Assembly (NCBI GenBank): GCA_949128115.1
Contig: OX421965.1
Location: forward strand, 31,057,681-31,121,680
Direction: 5' to 3'
Source: Anaspis maculata
Taxonomy: Eukaryota; Arthropoda; Insecta; Coleoptera; Scraptiidae
DNA length: 64,000 bases
How positions within the stretch are numbered: the stretch's first letter is position 1; each line of letters opens with the position of its first letter. This document shows, piece by piece, positions 1 to 9,808 of the stretch. Position numbers and translations under genes: made by a program. The notes beneath the pieces are model-generated. The model saw only the letters and a program-made list of their open reading frames with translations, ran no database searches and was not told the DNA's origin.

Positions 1-687
1 CTACTTAACAGTCTATTGCTGGTCCAGAAAAAAATTATTTTTCAATTTGTTGACCAGGCAAAGAAATAATTTTTTTTCTATAAGAAGAATGAAATTGACA
101 TGACGAAAAATGTTATGATGGTCAAGAACAAAGTTGTTTAGGTCCTGTACGGTAGATAGGGCGGTACTGAATGGCGTATGGGAAAAATTCAGACATCTTG
201 AAATTTTGAGGGGCCCCCAGTCGCCCCCTAATGGACAAATTTTTGAGTGCTGCGGGTCAAATCACTTGAAATTTTATGTAGTTTGCATATGCCAAATTTC
301 ATTGCAGTATCACAAAATGCAGAATCAAAAAGCGTACCGCTGCAACTATAGGCCTTGGTTGTTTAAGCGGCAAAAAACAAATGCCTGTAATTATTATCAA
401 ATGTCACAAACTACTAAATTTGTTAGAATCACAGCTCAGAGGCATTTGGGACACCCGCAAAGGCGGGGAAGGGGTGTATGGTTTCACTTATTGAGCTTCT
501 CGTTGAATTGTTTGCTTTGAAAATACAAATCCGTCTGCCTGTCTCTTTACGTAGGCTGTAACTTTGTGGTATTTTCCAAAATCCGTGTCGTCCTTAACTG
601 AAAGGGTTGTCTTCAGCATGGAAAACACGGACCACAAAGTAGAAGGCTTCATTCATCACCTTGGATTTCTCAGCTGTAGGTACGTTC

Positions 688-694
<7 letters not shown>
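1..694. other. Unassigned AT-rich flank
   Basis: No gene, RNA or clear repeat boundary is visible. One open frame of about 128 codons (134-520) resembles no family I know and has no start context or splice signals, so I treat it as chance. GC-richer blocks near 200-250 and 430-480 may be fragments of dispersed repeats. Confidence 0.4.
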
Positions 695-721
<27 letters not shown>

Positions 722-850
722 GGACTTCTCCGGCAGAAGATCAAGTGTGCCTCAAGAAGCCATCTCGGCCACGTCGCGCGTCGGGAGGAGTTCAGGGCCT
801 CAAAAATAAAAATTCGTCGCTGCTTTCCAATAAAAAACCAGACTGAACCT
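695..850 (-). repeat. Possible retrocopy or SINE 3' end with poly(A), minus strand
   Basis: A run of 27 T residues (695-721) is followed at once by about 130 bp of GC-richer sequence unlike the surrounding AT-rich DNA. On the minus strand this reads as a unique segment ending in a long poly(A), the layout of a processed retrocopy or a SINE tail. I cannot identify the source transcript and did not find a convincing target-site duplication. A plain homopolymer expansion is the alternative. Confidence 0.3.
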
Positions 851-1615
851 AGTGCAAGAAAAGATTATTATTAAATGACAAGTCAAAACAAAATCATAGG
901 TGCCCATAATGTCATTGCTAACTAAATAGTGAGGACGTTAGTGCACGATATCAGGACAAACCTTGCATTTTTTCCTGACGGGTTGTGCTCTTGCATACTG
1001 ATAGTACATGACCTAAGGTAACATTTAAGAAGTGTTGCCACGGTTGCAACACTGTCAGAGGGCTGGGGAGAGGCGATTGCCTACCTTCCAGGGGAAAGTT
1101 CTGCAATGCTACCTATATCAGCCTGTAGAACGAGACCTAGGCGTCGCACGATGACGGGAAGGGTCTTGTTGAATTCAGCACACTTGAAAACATAGGAATA
1201 TATTATTGTTCCTTCCTCCTTCTTCACTGATGCACGCTAGGGGGCGGGAAACGATCATGCGGAATAGGGGGTTTGTGCGTTTTTAGCACTCGGCGCGTCC
1301 CTGTGTTTGTGTGTGTGTGTCTGTCATATAAGGGCACGCTGCTCCTAGGGTTGCCACCCGTCCTCATTTAAGGAGGACAGTCCCTCTTTTGGTGTGTGGG
1401 TTGCATCCCCCAGCAAACGACTTAGAAATCTCGAGGAGTTTTTCGCTCCCGAGATTTCGGAGTTCCCACCAGCATTGGCTCTCACCAATGATAACATGAG
1501 GGTCACCACAAATGAGACAGACCTCATGAATGAGTGTCTTGCACCCCTTTTAACAATTAGGCCAGACAAAGTCCCGCAAGTAGACGCCAAGATTTTCGAC
1601 GGTACGCTACTCATG

Positions 1616-2370
1616 TACAGGGTGTTCACGATAAAATTCACCCCCCCTCTAGGAGGTTCCCCTTTGAGATATTTTGGAAAACTAAAAACTTTTTCCCAAC
1701 GATTTTTCCCAGGGATCTTGAGTCAATCGTCGTAAAGTTTCTAATTGGTACCGTATACAGGGTGTGATATGTAACTTTTTTATTTTAAATGCAACACCCT
1801 ATATTTTATTCCGTGATTTGGTGGAGCCTTTTTTTCTGGTTACAAATATATATGACACTTATGATTTATTCTGACAAGTAATTTGTCAAAAAAATGATAA
1901 AATAGGTAGTCAAATAATTTTTTTTCGTGGCAAGATGGCTTTGATTTATACAGTTCCCTGAAAAAAAAGTTATTCTCGCAGCATTTTGTCCGCAGAATTC
2001 AACTCTGCATGGATAAATGTTCTAATTCGTCCCTAATACAGGGTGTCGCGTAATTTTTAATTTTCAACTCATTTGACTACCGATTTTATTATTTTTTTGA
2101 CAGCTTCCTTGTCAAAACAAATCATCAATGTTATATATCTTTGTAATCAGAAAGAAAGGCTTCATTGAATGACGTAATAAAATATAGGGTGTCGTATTTG
2201 AAATTAAAAAGTTACATGTCACACCCTGTATACGGTACCAATTGAAAACTTTTAGACGATTGATTCAAGATCCCTGGGAAAAATCGTTGGGAAAAAGTTT
2301 TTGGTTTTCCAAAATATCTCAAAGAGGAACCTCCTAGAGGGGGGGTGAATTTTATCGTGAACACCCGGTA
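1616..2370. repeat. 755-bp inverted repeat with TACAGGGTGTTCACG ends
   Basis: The left arm (1616 to about 1915) begins TACAGGGTGTTCACGATAAA. The right arm (about 2078-2370) is its reverse complement, apart from a CCCGG variant at the extreme end. A second GTATACAGGGTGTGA motif lies inside each arm (1753 and 2222). The loop of about 160 bp is AT-rich and non-coding. The structure is that of a foldback or MITE; no transposase is encoded. Confidence 0.75.
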
Positions 2371-2578
2371 CCTGTTGAAAGTTGAAACCAACGTGCCAAC
2401 CTGTGCATTATTTTCGAATTTTCGAGAAAATGTCTTTCATTCCTATCTCAAAAGAGGTCTCAGTGTGTATCCCGGATGGACATCGTGTGGGACTCGTAAG
2501 TATCAAATCAACTACGGCCTACGGATAAAGTTGCCGATGTCTATCGCCAATTTTCTGGCTGTTTTCAGATACCCGCAG

Positions 2579-3362
2579 AACAGTCTTAAAAAGATGGCAA
2601 GAGATAGAAGGGGTGTGGGCATTAGGATGCGTGTCGCTCACAACTATAAGCTTCCTAAGAAGTGGCAAGACTTTCTGAAAGATCCAGAAAACAAAGAGAA
2701 CTTTCCAAGTTCGTCGCTGACGGTATTCCAACGACCGGGGAGGTGGTCTGGTACTCTACAAGAAGGACGAACGTGGTAATAAACTTTACCCGGGACGACC
2801 CCAGTGGTTTAGCATCTTGTAATCATGAGGAGGCCGATACCTGAGTCTACGTGCACGTAGCGGACGCCACGCGGAAGGGCCGTGCAGTGGCGTAACTAGA
2901 AGTGTCCAATGGGGGGGGGGTCACGACTGAAAAATATGCAAGAATGCGAGCAAAGCGAGCAAAAAAGCGCCGCATTTGTGAATTTTTCAGGAAATTCGAT
3001 GGCCAATGGGGGGGGGGCTCCGAAACCATCCTCTAGTTACGCCACTGGGGCCGTGCAAGGGTAATGGTCTACTCATGTGACACAGATGTTTTCATCCTTA
3101 CGGTATCTGCCTTCGTGCTGCTGGAAGGAGCTTTCAAGGGAGGCTTTGGATTCGTCACACTGCCAGTAAGAACCACAAACTGGCATCTCAGGGAAATGAT
3201 TGGGTGCAAATATGGACCACCGTGGCTCTCAACAAAGTGGACAATGTAACAATTATTGATTGTGGATGCAAAGTGGCCTGTGTCGACAATTGCAAGTGCC
3301 GTAAAGAGGGAGTAAATTGCGTTGTGGGTTTGTGTAGCTGCATCTGTGTTGCCTCGTTTTAG
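2579..3362 (+). pseudogene. Degenerate CNHEEADTR-family gene, split by a MITE
   Basis: The reading frame from a possible acceptor (TGTTTTCAG, ending 2578) shows ARDRRGVGIR, then KLPKKWQDFLKDPENK, then WYSTRRTN, then the hallmark CNHEEADT near 2820-2841, and after the insertion YSCDTDVFILTVSAF. I recall this order (W..FL..NK, HEEADT, D-T-D-V) from a repetitive gene family widespread in invertebrate genomes whose biochemical role I do not know. Near the end are cysteine-rich residues (CKCRKEGVNC, around 3290-3320). Damage is clear: a frameshift near 2700; a TGA at 2842-2844 exactly where the family has arginine, consistent with CGA-to-TGA decay; and an hAT-like MITE at 2885-3047. Removing the MITE and one target duplication leaves the frame continuous across the junction. 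Confidence 0.6.
2885..3047. mobile_element. 163-bp hAT-like MITE with perfect 8-bp target duplication
   Basis: The element starts CAGTGGCGTAACTAG and ends CTAGTTACGCCACTG, perfect 15-bp terminal inverted repeats. It is flanked by identical 8-bp duplications GGGCCGTG (2877-2884 and 3048-3055). Eight-base duplications with CA...TG ends fit the hAT superfamily. The interior has two G-runs and no coding capacity. It lies inside the CNHEEADT-family pseudogene and so post-dates it. Confidence 0.85.
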
Positions 3363-3633
3363 CTACCCATATGTCGCGGGAATAAAGATGGCGTCCTAAA
3401 GATCGGTACATGGTATAATGTTATTTTTTACTAGTACCTGCTTGTTATTATAATTTTCTTTAGTTGTAAAGTTGTAATAAATATACGTATTGATAATTCA
3501 TTGAATAATTATAATTGTCGCTTTATCGGAAGAATAATGTGTTGAACTCAATATTTGACTGAGTAATGTCAAAGGCGGTAACTTGGCACCCCTTCATGCG
3601 CAAGCGCGAACAAGAAGCTGGCAAGAGGCGCTT

Positions 3634-3778
3634 CCGTTTTGGCGGCAGGAGCTGCTCAGGGTAGATCGCTAGACAAAGGAAGTGGATCCAGCTGGGCCGT
3701 GATTGGCGTATGCGTATGTATCTACTTTCTCTATCTAGTGATCTACCCGGAGCAGCTCCTGCCGCAAAACAAAAGCGG
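3634..3778. repeat. 145-bp hairpin MITE
   Basis: GGCGGCAGGAGCTGCTC...GGGTAGATC on the left is matched in reverse complement by GATCTACCC.GGAGCAGCTCCTGCCG on the right, with outer ends CCGTTTTG/CAAAACAAAAGCGG. The stem of about 40 bp has a loop of about 55 bp. No target duplication was identified. Confidence 0.65.
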
Positions 3779-3781
3779 CTA

Positions 3782-4280
3782 AAGGTGGGTTCAGTCAGCT
3801 TGGTTTTAGTTTTAGTCGTAGTCGTTGTCGTAAATTTGAAAGTAGAAAGCACGCGTCATATGCGCGGCGTTCATACAGAGTTTTAGTTTTAATTTTAGTC
3901 GTAAGAATTCCGAGCTTTGTCGTAAGATACCGACTTGCAGGTTGCATAATTACCGGTATAAAGGTATAAGCATGGATGGTGATGGTAATAGGTTGTATGT
4001 ATTAATAAAAAAATAGCATAAGCATTTGCTTCGATTTCAGAAAAGTTGTACTCCTCATAAATGTTACAAAATACTTATTTATGCTTATTTTTTTACGAGT
4101 TTTTATATTGATACTACCCATTATGAACACGGACCGTATGAAGATGAAGGTTCGCGCAGTATCATTTGAGCTCCTATTGGTCGATTCTTACGACTAAATC
4201 TTGCAGTATGAACGCTTTTCTCTGTTACGACAACGACTAAAACTAAAACAGCGACTAAATAAGCTGACTGAACCCACCTT
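3782..4280. repeat. Inverted-repeat element with AAGGTGGGTTCAGTCAGCTT ends
   Basis: The left end AAGGTGGGTTCAGTCAGCTT is matched by AAGCTGACTGAACCCACCTT at the right. The arms (3782-3908 and 4178-4280) share repeated blocks of TTTTAGTCG and CGACTAAAA and a GTATGAACG/CGTTCATAC block. Another short MITE lies in the loop. It is non-coding. Confidence 0.7.
3990..4119. repeat. MITE fragment of the GGGTGGTATTAATA family
   Basis: The segment runs from a degenerate TGTATGTATTAATAAAAA start through GCATAAGCATTTGCTT to TTATGCTTATTTTTTTA and a GATACTACCCA end. The same block order recurs at 25486-25590, and its ends resemble the terminal repeats of the 23676-25714 element. It sits in the loop of the 3782-4280 inverted repeat. 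Confidence 0.5.
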
Positions 4281-4941
4281 GAGAAACGCGGAAATGCGCA
4301 ATGCGCTGTTGCCACGTCAGGCATATTTGCAACGTTGCCTCAGCGAGTTCCAAGGTGACGTTATGTTCCCTCGACCTGGGTATAGCTTTTTTTATTTTAG
4401 TGGAACAGTAATTATACTAATGCTATGTGCTTGTAAACATAAAGATGTATTCGTTTAAATAAGGAGAAGGGGGGCTAGTGAAGAAGAAGCTGCTTACGTG
4501 CTACCTAAGCAGAGATCAACCCATCAATATCCCAATCGATGATCAAGTATACGCCGTTCCTGAAAGAATGCTGAAGCGTACTAATGCCCCACTCCGCATG
4601 ACCGTTTCTCGCCCCCTAGCGCTCATAAGTGGGGGAGGGGGGTTCAACGAATGACATATTCCTATGTTTTCAAGTGTGTTGAATCCAACGAGAGCCCCCG
4701 CGTCATCGTCCGACTCTTAGTTCTCGTTCTACAGGCTGATGTAAGTAGTATATTGGAAATAGAATATCTGCTGGAATTAATTCAAACAAAAACGATTTTT
4801 TCACCATGGCTAGCTTTCAGTTCCCTCTTCAACATATCAAAAGTCCTCAACTCTGGGACTGCTACAAATTAGTATACAGGGTGAAAGTTTATTATTTTTC
4901 CTTACTTCTTTTCTTTCTTGAAAAACTGATGACTGAAAAAA

Positions 4942-6305
4942 CAAGTGAGTATGCCTTCACGTGCGTGAGTCTCAGTAGCGCATTTTCTCAAAGAGGCATA
5001 TTGTGAACGTAAAGAAATTTGGTTGAAGGAGAAACACCATTCCTTGCCCACTTTCTTCACTCGAAACTCATTGTGATATTGTGTTATCAGAATGGGGTAT
5101 TTGCCAATGAAATAGATTTGAATAAAAATTCTTCCACTCATCAATATATTTTTTTGTTTGAGGGCGGGAGCTGGGAGCGGCGACTAATCAGCAGTAGTTT
5201 ATTCTTTCCCATTTTTAGTCGGCTATCCATATAGCGAAAGAATTAGATCGCTATGTCTTCGGGTTCATGTTTTCCATTTATCTCTTACTTTGAGGGCAGC
5301 GTGTGGGGGTGGCAGCATTCTGCAAAGTAACTGTTGCACAGTTTGAGTTGAGAGTTTCTAAATGTTTAAGGAAATATGACAATCAATGGAAATTGTAAAA
5401 GTTGCATTTTTTTGTTTGGGGGCGGGAGCTGGGGGCGGCGACTAATCAAAAGTGGCCTATCTCTTCCCATTTTTAGTCAGCTATCTATATAGCGAAAAAC
5501 TTGGATCACTTTGTCTTTGGGTTCATGTTTTTCATTTATCTCTTACTTTGGGGGCGGCGTGTGGGAGCGGCAGCGTTCGGCTGAGCAAATGTTGCACAAT
5601 TTGAGTTGGCAGTTCTTAAATGTTTAAGGGAACATCTCAATCAGTAACATTTGTGAAAGTTGCACTTTTTATCGTTTGGGGGCGGAATCTGGGGGCGGCG
5701 ACTAACCAAAAGTAGCCTATCCTTTCCCATTTTTAGTTAGCTATTTATATACCGAAAGAATCAGATCGCTATGTCTTCGGGTTCATGTTTTTCATTTTAT
5801 TGCACTTTTTATCGTTTGGGGGGCGGAATCTGGGGGCGGCGACTAACCAAAAGTAGCATATCCTTTCTCATTTTTAGTCAGCTATTTATATACCGAAAGA
5901 ATCAGATCGCTATGTCTTCGGGTTTATGTTTTTCATTTTAAAGTGATTGGGGGCGGTTTTTGGCAGTTTTTTCATGTCGGCGGCGCATATTGATGACGGA
6001 ATGTTTCTTGGCTCACGTATAGAAGTGGCAACTATGTATTATTCAAAAAATGAGAACACCAGAGCATCAGGTCTGGTAGAAAGTTCAATATTATGTTATT
6101 TCAAGTTTATCGGGGGCGGTTTTCTCTATGTTGGCGGCGCAATATAGACATCCAATATAGCCTAGCCCTCCTTTGGGAGTGGCAGCTATGTAACAGCGAA
6201 AAAATTAGAAAGCTAGGTCGTCTAGTTTGGGAGGAGTTCGAGGAACGGACGGACGGACGGACGGACAAAGCGGTTGCAATAGCGATTTTCATCAAGATGG
6301 AAAAT
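4942..6305. repeat. Insertion containing a 259-bp tandem array
   Basis: This block interrupts arms B and C of the large foldback. From about 5145 to 5945 it holds four tandem units headed by GGGCGG(G/A)(A/G)(G/T)CTGGG.GGCGACTAA. Unit starts near 5164, 5423 and 5682 are 259 bp apart; the fourth, near 5824, follows a shortened 142-bp unit. Each unit repeats CCATTTTTAGT.GCTAT, ATCGCTATGTCTTCGGGTT and CATGTTTTTCATTT. A diverged block follows to 6180, then (GGAC)n at 6244-6266. It is non-coding. Confidence 0.75.
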
Positions 6306-6309
6306 GCGC

Positions 6310-7167
6310 TAAAAACGGTTTTAGGCTAGTTTGATAGGTCATAGTCTTCCAATAAACATATAAAAAATATACCACCCAGCCACTGCTGTGTATCAAGTTA
6401 CAGGGTGAAAACTATTTTTCATTTCCAATTTTTTTTCTTGGTGGAACTGATCTAGATTGAAGCCGGTTCCAGTTCTTTTGCAAGCTTATAATGTCATACT
6501 GAACATACAAAAAGGGTATATCTCTGCAACTTCTGCTTTTCAATTTACAAGGTGAAAAGTCATTTTCACGTTTCAATTTTTTTCTTGGTGAAATTGGCTC
6601 ACACAACAATTGCGACTGATTTTTCTGTAAACTTGAAGTTTCTAGTCAAACATATCAAAATAATACATTCCTACTACAGCTACGTTTTTTTTTATAAATT
6701 TAAATGTTTGGGTATATTCGGGTATATTGCATCAAAAATTCAAAAAAAAATCTTGGAACGCAACCAAACATTCAAATTAGTGAAAAAAACGTAGCTGTAG
6801 CAGAAATGTATTATTTTTATATGTTTGACTAGAAACCTCAAATTTACAGAAAAACCAGTCGCAATTGTTTTGTGAGCCGATTTTATCAAGAAAAAAATTG
6901 AAACGTGAAAATGACTTTTCACCCTGTAAATTGAAAAGTAGCAGATATAGAGATGTGTCCTTTCTATATGTTCAGTATGACACTATAAGCTTGCAAAAGA
7001 ACTAGAACCGGCTTCAATCTAGATCAGTTTCACTAAGAAAAAAAATTGAAGATGAAAAATAGTTTTCACCCTGTAACTTGATACGCAGCAGTTGCTGGGT
7101 GGTATATTTTTCATATGTTTATTGGAAGACTATGGCCTATCAAACTAGCCTGAAACCGTTATTTTTC
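6310..7167. repeat. Palindromic core of the large foldback
   Basis: Left arm 6310-6713 and right arm 6766-7167 are inverted copies, sharing for example GATCTAGATTGAAGCCGGTT / AACCGGCTTCAATCTAGATC and GCTAGTTTGATAGG / CCTATCAAACTAGCC, around a loop near 6714-6765. Open frames found here (for example 6552-6794 and 6740-6922) are the same DNA read from the two arms and are not genes. Confidence 0.85.
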
Positions 7168-7540
7168 GTAATCAGTTTCTCAAGAAAAAAATAAAGTAGA
7201 GAAAAATAATAAACTTTCACCCTGTATACTGATTTGTAGCAGTCGCAGAGTTGAGGACTTTTGATATGTTGAAGAAGGGGCTGTAAGCTTGCATTGGTGA
7301 AAAAATCGTTTTTGTTTGAATTAATTCCAGCAAAGCACCTATTTTTTTCTATTTCCAATATACTAAAGCGGCATTGCAGGGTTTTCCCCTGGGAGGTAGG
7401 CAACCGCCCCTCCCCAGCCCTTTGACAGTGTTGCCACCGTGGCAACACTTCTCAAAAGTTACCTTGGGTCATGTACCATTGGTGTGCTAAAGCTCAACCC
7501 GTCAGGAAAAAATGCAAGGTTGGTTTCACTAACAGCCCCA

Positions 7541-8421
7541 CTAAAACTGCTAGACAAAGAAGTTGTCGGTATCGGAAAAATGCTTCGACTTTGAAGACCA
7601 ATAACTTACAATTGCCGAATGTGATTTCCATTTTGTTTGTTGTGTTGATTAGCCTAATGTTTCCGTAACCTATCCTGTAAAGGTGAATGTTGAAATCTTC
7701 ATGTAAAGTGGTTGTCACTGCTTGTTTTTCGTACGTTAAATTTCGTCAGAATTTTAGATGTGAAATTATGTTCTATTTGCAAGCTCAAGCCCGAGAACAT
7801 GGTAACGCTGTAAAACTTCAGTTTCCGAGTGAAGTAAAGCTTCCCTGGACGTTATACTTTTTTTGCTTGTTACTGTACTGTACTTGGCTACTGTAATTTT
7901 TGTCGTATGTTGTTGTTAATTTGTATTGTTAGTTTATGCTAATTTTTATACTTACTATTCACTATATTTGATGATGTACGATGGGACCGACGTCCACTTA
8001 TGTAATTATAAAATGCTGTTTATTATTATTATTATAATAATGCCTGAGTTTCGTAAATCTGCAACATTCAACATAAAAATTTATATCTTAAATTTTCGAC
8101 TTCCAATCTGGGCAATTCCAAAACCGTTTCGAGATAAGACACTACATTTCATGATTTCTGTATTAGAATATTGAAAGAAATTTTTTTTTGGAAAATGGGG
8201 GTACGATGAAGTCGTTGCAATTTTGCATTATTTTACGTATCACCCTGTAGAAAATTTACATGGAGTTTCTCAACATCCACTATTATAGGATAAGCTACCA
8301 AAAGATAAGGCTAGTTGACTCAACAAACAAACTAAAAATTGCACTCGGCAATCGGGATATATTGGCCTCCAAAGTCGAACCATTTTTCCGATACCGACAA
8401 CTTCGTTGTCCAGCAGTTTAG
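7541..8421. repeat. 881-bp inverted-repeat element with CTAAAACTGCTAGAC ends
   Basis: Left arm 7541-7680 and right arm 8283-8421 are inverted copies with shared blocks GAAGTTGTCGGTATCGGAAAA and TTCGACTTTG. The interior of about 600 bp holds only short chance frames and an ATT/AAT run (8020-8042). ATCACCCTGTAG near 8239 resembles the recurrent CACCCTGTA motif. It abuts the large foldback on its left. Confidence 0.7.
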
Positions 8422-8616
8422 ATCGATCAATAATCGCTTTTTAGTTTTTCGGCTTTCATGGTTCAAAATCAAGTTAAAGAAAAATGGGTCGTGTAAAAAA
8501 CGTTGTATGCAGCTTGAGCGTGAAGTCTGCTTTAGGCCCTCTGTCTAAATGTGCACAACTTACATACGTCGGGCCTAAAACAGTTGCTCCACGCTCCTAC
8601 TACATAATAGTATTTT

Positions 8617-8728
8617 TCGATACAAGGGCGCGTTTTCAGGCCCGAAGCCTTGTTTGCCATCATGAGGCGTAGCCGAATGCTGCAAAAGAGGCTGAGGGCC
8701 TGAAAAAGCCCAGCGCTCGTGTATCAAG
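8617..8728. repeat. Imperfect hairpin, about 110 bp
   Basis: CGATACAAGGGCGCGTTTTCAGGCCC is mirrored by GGGCCTGAAAAAGCCCAGCGCTCGTGTATC, giving an imperfect stem around a 45-bp loop. It is probably a short MITE or a retroelement fragment. Confidence 0.45.
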
Positions 8729-9808
8729 CAACGTTTTTCGTATTCGTTGCTTGAGTTGAGTGAAAACTCGAATTTCTTGTAAATTCTGACACTACTTTGA
8801 CAAACGTCAAACCAGATACATAAACAGCAAAAATTATATTTCTGATTATGTATTACTTTGCGCGTTATGTATCTATGAAACTATTACGAAAATAACTATT
8901 TTGCACTACCTATATTAAATACGTTATTTTACGATCTCAAAACAGAGCCTAAAGTCACTCTTTTTAGGCCTTGGACAAAAAAAAGTCGTCATGGCCACGA
9001 GCGCTTTTTGAAATTTGATCCGTCAGAGGAGACGTCACCTTCTATTTTGACGTAATTACTTGATGCGATGCAAAATGGACTTCAATTGGTAGGGAACACG
9101 GAAGACTACAAGAACAACAAAATTAGCACGTTTACCAAAACCAATAAATACATGTTTTATGCTAGTAAGCGTTGGGGCCCCGGCAGCTACGTGTTCATGA
9201 TAGGTGATAGGATGTCAAGCTGCTTTCTTGGGGTACAGCCTACCCCAATTCCGAATTTTGTTGATCGCATGGTAGATCGTGCGACGTATACAAACCAAGT
9301 GATTAGCGCTGCCATGACAATTTTTCAACGACTCAATAACTCGAAATTTCTAAGTCTTGCACTAGCCAGTGCAAAAAACATTGTATGTAAACTAGTCGTC
9401 AATTGAAGTGGGACACCAAAAAAATTCACCCATTTTGGGCAACTGTAACTTTTGACTTAGATGACCGAATTCAAAAACTCTTCCACTGTTAAATTACCTT
9501 ATTCTGTGGCAATTCACTTGTCATACCATTTCTTTATCTAACCACTTATTGGGCTGTATACAGGGTGATTTATCAACATGTGTTTTTTACCCCAACTTTG
9601 GTCCATATTTTTTACTTTTGTGGTCACCCTGTAATTATGGTTCATATCTCGTCTTATGGAGACATGTTTCAGCTACAGACTTCATTTTAAAATTCAGCTC
9701 TGTCTCTTTTCAATCTTGAGATATGACCTCATTATGTTGGATAGTGCCACTAATTCAATTTTCATAAAAACACTGTATAAATTATCCAATCAAAAAAGAT
9801 TTTTTTCG

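Larger units (their letters stand above)
1113..4742. mobile_element. Nested inverted-repeat element carrying a broken CNHEEADT-family gene
   Basis: Segment X (1117-1267) and X' (4588-4740) are inverted copies beginning ATCAGCCTGTAGAACGAG and sharing CTTGAAAACATAGGAATAT and GCTAGGGGGCG. They sit exactly where outer arms A and B of the surrounding foldback should join, so they look like roughly 150-bp terminal inverted repeats of an insertion. The 3.3-kb interior holds an inverted repeat (1616-2370), a pseudogene (2579-3362), an hAT-like MITE and further hairpins. Whether the pseudogene is original cargo or a later arrival cannot be decided here. The superfamily is unknown. Confidence 0.5.
959..7521. 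repeat. Large foldback element, split by nested insertions
   Basis: Three pairs of arms share one axis near 6738. Outer arms A (959-1110) and A' (7370-7521) are inverted copies, sharing for example the GTTGCCACGGT/CAACACT block and the CCTTGCATTTTTTCCTGAC end. Middle arms B (4743-4940) and B' (7165-7345) are inverted copies with TATACAGGGTGAAAG inside. The core C/C' (6310-7167) is a near-continuous palindrome. B' and A' are contiguous on the right, but A and B are separated by 3.6 kb on the left, and B and C by 1.4 kb. The simplest reading is an original ABC-C'B'A' foldback later split by two insertions. A partial C'B' copy lies at 40905-41310. Confidence 0.7.

Noticed and set aside
6552..6922. 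Two similar 60-80-codon frames on opposite strands (KSHFHVSIFFL...)
   Set aside because: They are the two arms of one palindrome read in opposite directions.
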